A DNA stretch of 64,000 nucleotides from Pseudomonas poae (GCA_004000515.1 CP034537.1:4788001-4852000); one strand, 5' to 3'; counted from the stretch's first letter, positions 30,770 to 40,602 are shown. Translations and numbers: made by a program. Notes: generated by a model from the sequence alone, not told the origin.

Positions 30770-31428
30770 TCATGGGGCGCTCCAGCCCAGGCGCGAACGC
30801 TGTGCCGCGCCTGCGGAAACGGCTGCGGCGTGCCGAGCTGGGCCGCCAGGAACGTCAGGTAGGCCGCTTCTTCCAGATTGATCAGCAGCCGCGTCGCCGC
30901 CAACACATCGCGCTCCGACCAGGCAAACGGCCCGTGATTCAACAACAGCGCGGCCGGTGCACGCGGGTGTTCGCGCAGGGCCGCCACAACTGGCTCCGGT
31001 GCGTAACGCGGGCCCCAAGCGGTCAACGGGATCTCCTGGTCTTCGTCGAGAATGCCCAACAATTGCGAGGCGTGCGCCCGCAACGGTCGCCCGGCAATTG
31101 CAAACGCCGTCAGATACGGCGAGTGCGTATGAATCACCGCATTCACCTGTGGCCGTTCGCGGTAGATCGCCACATGCAGCGCCGCCACTTCCTTGAGGTT
31201 GTCGGTCAGGCTGCCCTGGCTGTGCTGCAAGTCGAAATCCACGATCGCTGACACGCCACTGTCCGCACCGCTCAGCGAGGCAATCACCAGCCGCTGCTCG
31301 CCGGGAATGCGCAGGCTGATATTCCCCGCCTCATTGGCCGACAACACCTGGTGCTTGATCAATAACTGCTTGGCTTGGGCAAAGTCATGTTCGAACACTT
31401 GGATAAAACGCACAGGATCAAAACTCAT
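30770..31428 (-). CDS. Class II aldolase / AraD-like family protein (frameshift at C-terminus)
   Basis: A zinc-dependent class II aldolase/epimerase-fold protein. ANEAGNISLRI (about 31-41), the metal-binding HTHSPYLTAF (about 101-110) and LLNHGPFAW (about 160-170) are present. The frame as given runs on to 30568 through the REP DNA, which is not credible. One missing base in the run 30774-30777 would end the protein at 219 residues, the family's usual size. It lies 10 bp after the STN receptor stop. Family members include L-fuculose-phosphate aldolase and methylthioribulose-1-phosphate dehydratase. The latter would suit a sulfur cluster, but I cannot decide. Confidence 0.75.
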
Positions 31429-31437
31429 GGGAAGTCC

Positions 31438-34130
31438 TCAGAAGCGGTAGTCGGCTTTCACGTAGTAGAAGGCGCCTTCGGCACCCGCCGGGGAGATGCT
31501 TTGGTACGCCACGCGCCCGCCGACAAAGCGGTTCGCCACGTCGATCTTGTCCGGGTAGCTGTCAAAGATGTTGTTGCCGCCCAGGGTCAGGGTCAGTGCC
31601 TGGTTGATGTCGTAGGACACGCTGGCGTTGCTCACCCATTGCGCGGAAAAGGTCTGGTCGCGGGCTTCGCCGAGGTTGGAGTCAAGGGTGTAGGTGCCGT
31701 AGCGAATGGTGTTCCAGCTGGCCTGCCACGCACCTTTGCGCCAGTCGGCTCCGAGGATCAGCTTGCTGTTGGGCGAAGCGCTTTCCACATAGCTGAGGGC
31801 TTCGCGGTTGATCAGGGTGATACCGGTACCTGCCAACGGGCCGGGGTTGTCCTTGATATCGGTGACCTGGGTCTTGCTGTAGTTGAAGGCGCCGTTGAGG
31901 GTCAGTTGGCTGGCGTCCGCCAGGTCCAGACGATAGTGGGCGGCCACGTCAACGCCGCTGGTCTTGGTGTCCAGGGCATTGGTGAAAAAGCTCACGCCGG
32001 AGTAGTTGCCGTAGCCTTCATTGGCCAGGATCTGGCTGACCTGGGTGCCGCTGAGGGTTTCCGACAGGGCGATACGGTCCTTGATGCGAATGTGGTACGC
32101 ATCCACGCTGACGCTGCCCCGCTCAGTCGGCTGCCACACCACGCCGAGGGACAGGCTGGTGGACTTCTCCGGTTTCAGGTCGGTGGCGCCAAGCGCACGC
32201 GCAACCGGTGTGTTCACGCTGACGGTGCCCACTTGATACGCGGTGGGGTCGCCGGCCTTGAACTCGGTCTGGGTCGCCGAGGTGCCGATCTGGCCGAGCG
32301 TCGGGGCGCGATAGCCGCTGCTCAGGGTCGAACGCAGGCCCCACTGCGGCGTGAAGTCATAGCGTGCGGAAAATTTGCCGGTGGTGGTGGTGCCGAAGTC
32401 ATCGTAGTGCTCGCTGCGCCCGGCCAGGCCCAGTTGCAGTTTCTCGGTGACTTGCTGCTCCAGGCCCAGGTAACCACCGAACACATGGCGCGCATAACGG
32501 CCTTCGTCACTGTCCTGGGTGCCGGGGAAGCCCTGGGCGCCGCCGGCGCGGGTGGGCAGGGCGGTGCCGTGGGTCCAGGAGGCGAGGTCGCCGGCAATCA
32601 CTTCATACGATTCGTTGCGCCATGCCAGGCCGCTGGAAAATACCAGCGGGCCCGCCCCTAACCCACGTTGAATTCCTTTACGTGATCGAGACCGACGTTG
32701 GTTTGCTCATTGACCAGCGCACCCGCATTGAAGCTGGTCGGGCTGCTCGGGCCGAGGCTGGCGTTGAGCGAGTCACTGAGGTGATAGTCAATGCGGTTGC
32801 GCCCATAGTTGGCGCTGAGGTCGAAGGTGCCGAGGCTGTCATCGCGGATCTTCACGCCGCCGGTAACCGAGGCGTCTCGCGAGCGTACGTCCAGCAGCGG
32901 CAGAAAGCCGTTGGGGTACACAGCGGTCAAGTTGTTGGGGTCGATAGGGCGCCGAAAGGTGGCTTGGGATTCGCCGGTACGGTCCTGGTAGGTGGCGAAG
33001 CCGTAGAGGTCGACGCTGTCGTTCAATGACAGGCCTGTATTAAGGGCCAGGTTCCAATCCTCAAGGCCCGGCGAACCGTAGCGCCAGTGCCGGTCGGCGT
33101 CTGCTTCGCGGGCATCGCCAGTGGGGTAGAACTGGCGGCCATCGGTGCCGCCGGTGGACGTGCGTTCGCTGCGCAGGCCCTCGCCGCTGAGGGTGAGGAA
33201 GCCGTCGCCGGGCAAGGTAAAACCGGTCCATCCGCCTACTGAACGGCGAAAACCGTCGCCCTTGGTGTACTTGCCAAAGGTGCTTTGCACCGCGCCGCCG
33301 TGGTCCTCCTCCTTGAGCACAATATTGATCACCCCGGCAATCGCGTCCGAGCCGTATTGGGCCGAGGCGCCATCGCGCAACACTTCGATATGGTCAACGG
33401 CGCTCACGGGGATGGTCGACAGGTCCACTGACTGCGAGCCGCGGCCGATGGTGGCCTTGGTATTGACGAAGGCCGAGGCATGCCGACGCTTGCCGTTGAC
33501 CAGCACCAGCACCTGATCGGCCGCCAACCCGCGCAACGACACCGGCCGCTGCGATGACACGCCGTCGGTGCCGTTGACCTGCGGGTAGTTCACCGAAGGC
33601 ACCAGGGTTTCCAGGGCCTTGGCCAGGTTGTCGGTGCCAGCGCGTTCCAGCTGTTCGCTGCTGATCACATCCACCGGGGCCGAGCTTTGCAGGGCGGTCA
33701 CGTCGCTGCGCCGGGTACCGATGACCTCGACAGATTTAAGCCTTGGCGCCTGGGGCTCGCTGCTGATTGCCGCCGCCGGTGCGGTGTTGGTGGCCAACCG
33801 GTGAATCAACACTGCGCCGCTGGCGGTCTGGCTGAACCCCAACTGCGAGCCGCTCAAGGCAATCCCCAATGCCTGTTCCTGGCTCAAGCGCCCCTGGATC
33901 GAACGACTCGCGTGGCCTTCTACCAAGGGTGGGTCGAACGCAATCGGATGGCCGCTCTGTTGCGAAATGCTCAGCAGCACTTCGTCCAGAGGGCCTGCGG
34001 GGATATTGAAGTCGATGACGCTTTGCACCGACGCCGCATCCGTTTGGGCCAACGCCAGCGTCGGCAGCGCCAGGCCGCCCAAGGCCAAAGCGCAGGCCAG
34101 CGGCGCCAGGGTGAATCCTGTTTTCAACAT
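31438..34130 (-). CDS. TonB-dependent receptor with N-terminal STN signalling domain (frameshifted)
   Basis: An 897-residue outer-membrane receptor after restoring one base near 32660-32664 (first frame ends EFNVG, the other resumes at LGAGPLVFSSGL). Signal peptide to about residue 29, then an STN/secretin-like domain (about 35-115: FNIPAGPLDEVLLSISQQSG, SGSQLGF), plug (VNGKRRHASAFVN, RDGASAQYGSDAIAGV) and barrel ending YYVKADYRF. STN domains normally signal ligand binding to a FecR-type anti-sigma factor. No such gene is adjacent, but a FecI/FecR pair lies 5 kb away at 39133-40574. Confidence 0.88.
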
Positions 34131-34195
34131 GCAAATCTGCTCCGGGTCGTGATGTTCTTTACGACCTTGAGCAACTTCGCCGGCAGATTTTCAGT

Positions 34196-34215
34196 ACTAA
34201 GTTAGAACACTTAGT
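34196..34215. promoter_or_regulatory. Operator-like palindrome in divergent region
   Basis: A perfect 7-bp inverted repeat, ACTAAGT-TAGAAC-ACTTAGT, lies between the divergent starts of the STN receptor (34130) and the AfsA-like gene (34410). It is the best candidate operator in this 279-bp gap; a further ACTGATCTAAGT occurs near 34250. The regulator is unknown. No TetR-type butyrolactone receptor gene is in the window. Confidence 0.4.
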
Positions 34216-34409
34216 TCGGTGGCTAGATGATTTTGTTGAGCGCATAAGCTTCGATCAAACTGATCTAAGTGCGCAGTGAAAATATAAGGGAGTATCTGCA
34301 CAAGGGTACTGACAGCCAGCACCGGTTGTCCGCGCAAAGCCTGCAAAGTTCGAAGCGTCGAATTGGCAGAGCGGTCTGCACGCTTACGGAAAAGCTCATC
34401 AGGAGACAG

Positions 34410-35453
34410 ATGCCCATGTCTGAATTGTCGGTTGTAAATCAAGCCAGCCCCGTGTCGCCGGCACGTTGTGAAAACACCGTGCCACGCAGCATGGTGCACC
34501 GTGCTGCGGTCAGTGAAGTGTTCCTGACAGGCGCGGAACTGGTGAAAGACGGACACTTTCGCTGCAGCGCACAACTACCGCGCACCCACAGTTACTTCAG
34601 TGAACATACTCACCGTGCCGCGCACTACGACATGTTGTTGTTGCTGGAAGTATTCCGCCAAGCGTCGATCTATATTTCCCATGCGTTCCTGGATGTCAGT
34701 GCCCAAGACAAGTTCATCTACTTGGACAGCGTCACTCGTGTTATCGAGCGTAGTCTGCTGGTAGTGGGTGACCGTCCGGCGTCGGCGGAAATCGATGTGT
34801 ATGTGGTCGATGAGTATTTGCGCCACGGCGAACGCAGTGGCGTCACGCTGAATATGTCGCTGAGCATCAATGGCGAAGTCGCGGCGCGTCATGAGCGCAT
34901 GAGCATCCGCTGGATGAGTACGGCTGCGTGGAACAAGATGCGCGCCCGTGGCCTGGCGGCCATACCGGCCGATGCCGACCCGTTGGCACAGCTGCCAGCG
35001 CCGTTGAGTCCCGCTGCCGTGGGCCGTCACTGGTTGAACAATGTGGTGCTGGGCCGCGACTTGGAGCAGGGCGCCGAAAACCTGGTGGCCCCGCTGATTG
35101 TCGACCTGAACAACCCGGCGATCTTCGACCACCCGCTGGACCATATCCCCGGCATGTTGCTGCTCGAAGGCTTCCGCCAGGTCGCCCTGGTGGTGGCTGA
35201 CCGGCAGTTGCAGACCGGCCCCGAGCAATTGCTGCTGTCCAGTTGCCACGTGGTATTCACCCGGTTTGGCGAGTTTGGTTTGCCCACGCGCGTGCGCGCC
35301 GATCTCAACCGTCTGGCCCGTGACGAACACGGGCGCATCACCCTGGCATTGGATGTGGAGCAGGGCGGGGCCGTGATCGCCACTGCCGAGATGGAGTTGC
35401 TGCCCGTGGTTGCCAACCCGCCATTGGCGCTGGTAGCAGGGGGTGTGCGATGA
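34410..35453 (+). CDS. AfsA-like gamma-butyrolactone biosynthesis protein (tandem hotdog domains)
   Basis: A 347-residue protein with two A-factor-biosynthesis hotdog repeats. Repeat 1 (about 27-155) contains VSEVFLTGAELV, HSYFSEHTH and DMLLLLEVFRQASIYISH. Repeat 2 (about 195-335) contains FDHPLDHIPGMLLLEGFRQVAL. This is the AfsA/ScbA/BarX architecture, in which the enzyme joins a beta-ketoacyl chain to dihydroxyacetone phosphate. I place the start at ATG 34410 after AGGAG (spacing 4); ATG 34416 is equally possible, and the longer frame from 34269 is not protein-like. Its stop overlaps the HAD gene start. AfsA proteins are classical in Streptomyces; function here is inferred. Confidence 0.82.
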   Translation: MPMSELSVVNQASPVSPARCENTVPRSMVHRAAVSEVFLTGAELVKDGHFRCSAQLPRTHSYFSEHTHRAAHYDMLLLLEVFRQASIYISHAFLDVSAQDKFIYLDSVTRVIERSLLVVGDRPASAEIDVYVVDEYLRHGERSGVTLNMSLSINGEVAARHERMSIRWMSTAAWNKMRARGLAAIPADADPLAQLPAPLSPAAVGRHWLNNVVLGRDLEQGAENLVAPLIVDLNNPAIFDHPLDHIPGMLLLEGFRQVALVVADRQLQTGPEQLLLSSCHVVFTRFGEFGLPTRVRADLNRLARDEHGRITLALDVEQGGAVIATAEMELLPVVANPPLALVAGGVR

Positions 35454-36127
35454 GTGACGTGCAGTTTGTCTGGTTTGATTTTGGCGGCGTGCTGTCGCCA
35501 CCGATTCCGGCGCTGTTCGAGCAGTACCAGGTCAAGACCGGTCTTGCGCCACGGGTGTTGCAACAGGCCATGAGCGATGTGGCCGATGACCTTGGCGTGC
35601 CAATGCTGGCGCCGGTAGAAAGTGCCTTGCTGACCGAGCAGGACTGGGGGCAGCGGCTGGAGCAGGCGCTGCGCCGACGCGATCCGCAGATCGACTTGAG
35701 CCGCGCCCGCTTGCAGTCTTTCGGCGAACAATGGTTTGCAGGTGTGCCACCCAATGCGCCCCTGATTGCAGCCGTACGGGCACTCAAACGCGCCGGTTTT
35801 CGTGTCGGCATCCTCACCAATAACGTAGTGGAGTGGGAGCAGCACTGGCGTGCCATGGTGGGCCTGGACGCGGTGGTCGACCTGATTGTCGACTCCAGCC
35901 GGGAACGCACCCGCAAGCCGGAGGCGGCATTCTTCCAGGTGGCCATCGAGCGTTCTGGCGTCGCCGCCAGGCACAGCCTGCTGATCGACGACGTGGCCGA
36001 GAACATCGAAGCCGCCGCCGCCTTGGGTTGGCAAGTATTGCACTTCACCGACAACCACCAGGCCCTTGCCCAGTTGCAGCGCCTCACCGGCGTCAGCCTG
36101 TTGCAACCCGCCGTGGAGACTGCCTGA
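35450..36127 (+). CDS. HAD-family phosphatase
   Basis: A 225-residue HAD subfamily IA hydrolase: motif I FDFGGVLSPP (nucleophile Asp10), motif II ILTNN, motif III lysine in RTRKPEAAFF, and motif IV LLIDDVAENIEAA. The residue two after the nucleophile is Gly rather than Asp, as in the YihX-like branch. It overlaps the AfsA-like gene by 4 bp and the P450 gene by 1 bp, so it belongs to the same operon. AfsA-type synthesis yields a phosphorylated butenolide that must be dephosphorylated, which gives this phosphatase an obvious role. That role is inference. Confidence 0.85.
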   Translation: MSDVQFVWFDFGGVLSPPIPALFEQYQVKTGLAPRVLQQAMSDVADDLGVPMLAPVESALLTEQDWGQRLEQALRRRDPQIDLSRARLQSFGEQWFAGVPPNAPLIAAVRALKRAGFRVGILTNNVVEWEQHWRAMVGLDAVVDLIVDSSRERTRKPEAAFFQVAIERSGVAARHSLLIDDVAENIEAAAALGWQVLHFTDNHQALAQLQRLTGVSLLQPAVETA

Positions 36128-37343
36128 TGAATATTGCCGTGAGTGCCGAACCCCAGGTCACCGTTGCGCGCATTCCCAACCTGGATGCGCCGCCGGCTTA
36201 TCAACTCGCCAGTCCGGCCAATGGCTTGCCGAGGATTCTGCTGCCCAGCGGTCACCTGGCCTTTCACTTGACCCGCTACGAACATGTGCAGGCCTTGTTG
36301 CTGGACAACCGCGCGATCCGTGCCCCGTGCAACGAAGAGGACGGCGCGAGTTTCCTGCCCACCATCACGCCGCCGGAATTGCTGCTGAACAACGACATTC
36401 CCGATCACGGTCGCCTGCGTAAGGTAGTCGCCCGGGATTTCAGCCCCAGTGGCGTCGCGGTGCTGCGGGAAAAAACTGAGCAAGCCACCCACACACGCCT
36501 CGACGTACTGCAACGCCAGGCTCCTGGCGCGGACCTGTTTGCCCAGGTACTCGACCATATCCCGGCGACCGTCGACTGCCAGTTGCTTGGCATTCCCTTG
36601 AGTGACCGCGAGTACTACCGGCCCTTGAGCCACACCGTGCAGGTGGCGTCAGATGCCGATGTGCCGGAGCTGTTGAACCAGTTCTGGGGCGTATACAACT
36701 ACCTGACCGACCTGGTCACTGGCGCACGGCCCACCGACCCGGATGGCCTGATCCAGCGGTTTGTTGCCACCCGTGCCGACAGCGAACCGCCGCTCAATGA
36801 CAAGGAACTGGTGGGCATTTTGCTCGGGGTGTTGATCGGCGGGGACCAGAACATCCTCACCGTGCTGACCAAGTCGGTGTACACCCTGTTGGCCGCGCCG
36901 CAGTTGTGGCAGCAATTGGTCGACGATCCGGCGCTGGTCCCCAATGCAGTGGAAGAGCTGCTTCGGGTAATCCCGTTGGGCACCATCTCGACCTTCCCGC
37001 GTCTGGCCAGCGTCGACCTGGAAGGACCTTGGGGCTGATCCCCGAGGGCAGCATCATCTATGCCGATGCGTTTGCCGCCAACCGTGACCCGGCGGTATTC
37101 CCAGACCCCTTGGTGATACGCCTGGACCGCAACGATGCGCGGCATTTGCAGTTCGGCTACGGCATGCACAACTGCATGGGCGCGGCGTTGGCCCGGCTGG
37201 AAATCACCACGGTGTTGCAGATTTTGCTGCAGCGCTTTCCCAACCTGCGCCTGGCGGTGCCGGCGGACCAGGTGCCCTGGGTCGACGGCATCATCTTGCG
37301 CCGTCCTGCCCGCTTGCCGGTGCACGGCTTCACTTCAACCTGA
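36127..37343 (+). CDS. Cytochrome P450 with atypical I-helix (frameshifted)
   Basis: A 405-residue bacterial P450 after adding one base near 37027-37030 (first frame ends LEGPWG; the next resumes LGLIPEGSIIYAD). The heme-binding loop FGYGMHNCMGAALARLE and the ExxR motif (EELLR) are intact. The I-helix reads LIGGDQNIL, where the usual acid-alcohol pair (D/E-T) is replaced by Gln-Asn. No signal or membrane anchor, as usual for bacterial P450s. Translation is coupled to the HAD gene (TGATG overlap). It probably tailors the product of the AfsA pathway; some actinobacterial butenolide clusters also use a P450. Confidence 0.87.
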
Positions 37344-37357
37344 CCTTGGAAGGACCC

Positions 37358-38904
37358 ATGAAAAACTCGTTTGCCGATACGGCTCTACTCAGCATCATCC
37401 TGCTGGCGATCTTCGTCGTGCCCAGCTCCATCTCCGGTACGGCCCTGGCGCTGCCGGCGATTGGCGCGGATATCCAGGCGCCGCTGACCAGCCTGCAATG
37501 GGTGGTCAACGCCTTCAACCTGGCCTTTGCCTGCTTCACCCTGGCGTGGGGTGCGCTGGCGGATCGGCTCGGGCGCAAGCGCTGCTTCGTGGCCGGTGCG
37601 TCGCTGTATGTGGTGGCTTCGGTGCTGTCGGCAGTGGCCGAGAGCGCCTGGTTGCTGGACGTGGCGCGGGGGCTGGCGGGTATTGGGGCGGCGGCGATTT
37701 TCTCGTGCGGCATCGCCATTTTGTCCACCCACTTTGACGGCCCGGCGCGGCTGCGGGCGTTCGCCTTGTTCGGCACGGTGGCAGGGCTGGGGGTGAGCCT
37801 GGGCCCGACGTTGTCCGGGCTGCTGCTAGACAGCGTCGGTTGGCGCGCGATTTTCTGGGCGCATGCGGTAACGCTGGTGATTGTGTTGCTGGGTAGCCCA
37901 TTGATCACCCGAGACGGGCAACTGGCTGAGCGCACCGCACGGTTCGATGTGCCGGGCGCGACGCTGTTTGTACTGGCGTTGTTGGCGTTGATGGTCGCTA
38001 TCGTGCAGGGCTCGCAATGGGGTGGACCAGCCCGGGCGTGCTCGGCCTGGTGGCCGTGTCGGCGGTGTTGCTGGCGGTGTTCACTTGGCAGGAGCGGCGT
38101 CACTTGCAGCCAATGCTCGACCTGTCGTTGCTGTCGAGTGGCCCGTTCGTGGGGCTGGCGCTGGTCACCGTGGCGGCGTCGTTTGGCTTTGTGACGTTGC
38201 TGACGTACCTGCCGAGCTACCTGTTCGGCGTGCTGCAATTGAGCGCGACCCATGCGGGCCTGGCGATGCTGCTGCTGACGGTGCCGATGCTGTTTTGCCC
38301 GATCCTGGCGGGCAAGTGGGCGGCGCGCGGGGTGTCGGCGATCGGCATTCTCCAGGCCAGCCTGATTGCGTTGCTGGTGGGCGTGGTGGCGTTGGCATTG
38401 GTCAGCCAGGTCGGCGTGACCCTGTGGCAATTGGCGTTGCCATTGTTGCTGGTGGGTATCGGCATGGGGCTGTCGGCGGGTCTGGTGGATGGCCTGGCGT
38501 TGAAGACGGTGCCGGAGCAGAAGGCCGGGATGGCCGCCGGTTTGCTCAACACCTTTCGTCTGGGCAGTGAGGCGATTGCGGTGGCGTTGTATGGCTCGTT
38601 GTTGGCGACCTTGCTCGATAGCCAACTGCGCGGCACTTTGAGCCGCCTGGCACCGGATCCAACCACCTTGCAACGCTGGATCGATGAAGTGGCTGCCGGC
38701 AATCTCACCGGTTCATTGCAAGCCTTGGGCACTGAACAGGCCGGCACTGTGCACAGCCTGTTTATCGGCGGCTACGACAGCGCCTTCCATGGCGTGCTGT
38801 GGGCGTTGGCGGTGATCCTGCTGGTGCTGACCGCGGTGGTGACCTGGTTGGTGCGACCGCTGCGCCAGCAGGAACGCGTCGAGGCGCAATTGGCCACTCA
38901 CTGA
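37358..38904 (+). CDS. MFS exporter, DHA2 (14-segment) family (frameshifted)
   Basis: A 515-residue major facilitator with about 14 membrane segments. Motif A is WGALADRLGRKRCFV (about residues 64-78), and GLGVSLGPTLSGLLLD is the antiporter motif C of drug/proton antiporters. A missing base in GGGG 38019-38022 splits it; the continuing frame reads GWTSPGVLGLVAV. Start ATG 37358 follows GGAAGGA. It lies 14 bp downstream of the P450 and closes the operon, followed by a strong hairpin. Likely exports the small molecule made by the three preceding enzymes, or gives resistance to it. Confidence 0.87.
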
Positions 38905-38915
38905 CCGCGTTTCGT

Positions 38916-38942
38916 CACCGCCTGCGACGGCTGCAGGCGGTG
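38916..38942 (+). terminator. Hairpin after MFS gene
   Basis: A 10-bp perfect stem, CACCGCCTGC and GCAGGCGGTG, with a 7-nt loop, starts 12 bp after the exporter stop codon. There is no long T tract directly after it. It probably ends the AfsA-cluster transcript. The rest of the 228-bp gap to the sigma-factor gene is AT-richer and probably holds its promoter. Confidence 0.6.
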
Positions 38943-39132
38943 CTTCGTCGTGCCCGTAAGCCCGATGAAGGTTATGCAAAAAATGCAGTTTGTTAACTTT
39001 TTTTATTCTTTTATCTGGTGATGCCCACTGGGGCAAACTGGATTCACCTGCCTGGATGCAGGTCTACCTCAACCCGACAGGCCCACCACCACTTGTCCGC
39101 TGGCGTGTGCAGTCCATGAAGATTATGGACCT

Positions 39133-39642
39133 ATGGACCCGAATGCCTTGCTCAAGACCCGACTTATCGGGCAGATCTTCCAGCAGCACTACAGCTGGCT
39201 GTGCGCGCGCTTGTCCTACCGCACCGGTTGCAGCCATAGCGCAGAAGACATCGCCGCCGAGACCTTCCTCAAGGTCTGGATGCTGCCCGATCCGACGGCT
39301 ATCCGCGAACCGCGCGCGCTGTTGACCACCATCGCCCAACGCCTGATGTACGAGAGTTGGCGTCGGCGTGACTTGGAGCGGGCCTACTTGCAGATTCTTG
39401 CCGAAGTGCCCGAGCACGTGCATCCGTCACCCCAGGAACAGTTGATCCTGATCGAGAGCCTGCTGGCGATTGACCGTCTGTTGGATGGGTTGTCGGGGCA
39501 GGCCAAGGCCGTGTTCGTGCACAGCCAGTTGGATGGCATGACGTACACCCAGATCAGCGAACGTTTGGGCCTGTCGCTGGGGCGTATCCACCAGTTGATG
39601 ACCCAGGCGTTGCGCGCCTGTTACCTGGGGCTGAGCGAGTGA
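39133..39642 (+). CDS. ECF sigma factor, FecI family
   Basis: A 169-residue extracytoplasmic-function sigma factor with region 2 (about 10-75: DIAAETFLKVW) and region 4 (about 105-160: YTQISERLGLSLGRIHQLM). It overlaps the FecR-like gene by 4 bp (GTGA). FecI proteins direct transcription of a TonB receptor gene when the cognate anti-sigma factor is signalled by an STN receptor. No receptor gene follows this pair; the nearest STN receptor is at 31438-34130, on the other strand. Confidence 0.9.
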   Translation: MDPNALLKTRLIGQIFQQHYSWLCARLSYRTGCSHSAEDIAAETFLKVWMLPDPTAIREPRALLTTIAQRLMYESWRRRDLERAYLQILAEVPEHVHPSPQEQLILIESLLAIDRLLDGLSGQAKAVFVHSQLDGMTYTQISERLGLSLGRIHQLMTQALRACYLGLSE

Positions 39643-40574
39643 GCAAACACCCGTTGAACGACCCGGTGGCCGAGGAGGCCATCGGTTGGCTGGTGCAGAT
39701 CCAGTCCGGCGAGTTCACCCCCGCACAGCAGGAGGCGCTGGATGAGTGGCGCGGCACGTCGGCCCATCACCGCCAGGTGTACCAGCAGCTTATTGCCGGC
39801 CTTGACCAGTTGAAGGCCTCGCCCTGGCGCGGGCGCTCCAGCGCGCAGTTGTTGCGCAGCCTGGAGCAACCCAACAGCCGCCGCGCGTTCCTGCGCACCA
39901 GCTTGTGTGCGGTGGGGTTGGCGGCGGGAGTGGGCTGGGTGTCGCGCTTTGAAGAGGCGGGGCAGACCTACGCCACGGGCACCGCCGAACGCCGCACCTG
40001 GCAACTGGCGGACGGCAGCATGCTCAAGCTCAATGCCCGTAGCCAGGTGGTTTCCAAATTGTCAGCCGACCCACGCAGCCTTGAGTTGCGTGCCGGTGAA
40101 ATGCTGGTGGACGTGCTGCGCCCGTTGCAGGTCAACACCCGCGCCGGCCGGGTCAGTGCTACCAGTGGCCGGCTGATGCTGAGCGAGCAGGGCAGTGCCA
40201 TGCGCCTGGTTACCCTCGACGCCGACGCGGTGCTGCACTTTGAGGGCGGCGCCCAGCAACGGATCGGCATGCACCAGAGTACGTTGTTCGACCACCAACG
40301 AGTCCTGACCCAAGTGCCCATGGCGACAACGGAGACCGCTTGGCTGGACGGCTGGCTGGTGGTGCGTAACCAGACGTTGGCCACGGTGGTGGACGCGATC
40401 CGGCCGTATCGCAGTGGCATCGTGCGGCTAGATGCCAAGGTGGCGGGGTTGCGGGTGACGGGGCGGTTTCCGTTGGACGATGCGCGCCAGACCCTGGAGG
40501 CGCTGGAGCAAAGCCTGCCGATCCGAGTGACGCAATGGGGCGGGGTGCTGGTGCTGATCGGTGCGCGCGCCTGA
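39639..40574 (+). CDS. FecR-family anti-sigma regulator
   Basis: A 311-residue inner-membrane sensor. It has a cytoplasmic N-terminus with DEWRGTSAHHRQVYQQL, one membrane segment (about 87-105: FLRTSLCAVGLAAGVGW), and the periplasmic FecR domain (RTWQLADGSMLKLNARS, about 124-140). The start is GTG 39639, overlapping the sigma-factor stop, and is translationally coupled. It would hold FecI inactive until contacted by the STN domain of a loaded receptor. It is followed by a REP hairpin rather than a receptor gene. Confidence 0.9.
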   Translation: MSKHPLNDPVAEEAIGWLVQIQSGEFTPAQQEALDEWRGTSAHHRQVYQQLIAGLDQLKASPWRGRSSAQLLRSLEQPNSRRAFLRTSLCAVGLAAGVGWVSRFEEAGQTYATGTAERRTWQLADGSMLKLNARSQVVSKLSADPRSLELRAGEMLVDVLRPLQVNTRAGRVSATSGRLMLSEQGSAMRLVTLDADAVLHFEGGAQQRIGMHQSTLFDHQRVLTQVPMATTETAWLDGWLVVRNQTLATVVDAIRPYRSGIVRLDAKVAGLRVTGRFPLDDARQTLEALEQSLPIRVTQWGGVLVLIGARA

Positions 40575-40602
40575 CGGAGTTTCTCCCCTGAAATGCAATC
40601 AA

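Noticed and set aside
31438..34130. Siderophore receptor with adjacent iron regulation
   Set aside because: No siderophore genes, Fur-box-like site or adjacent fecIR was seen, so I do not assign an iron ligand.
34269..34409. 47-codon N-terminal extension of the AfsA-like protein
   Set aside because: Basic, non-conserved sequence upstream of a good AGGAG and ATG.
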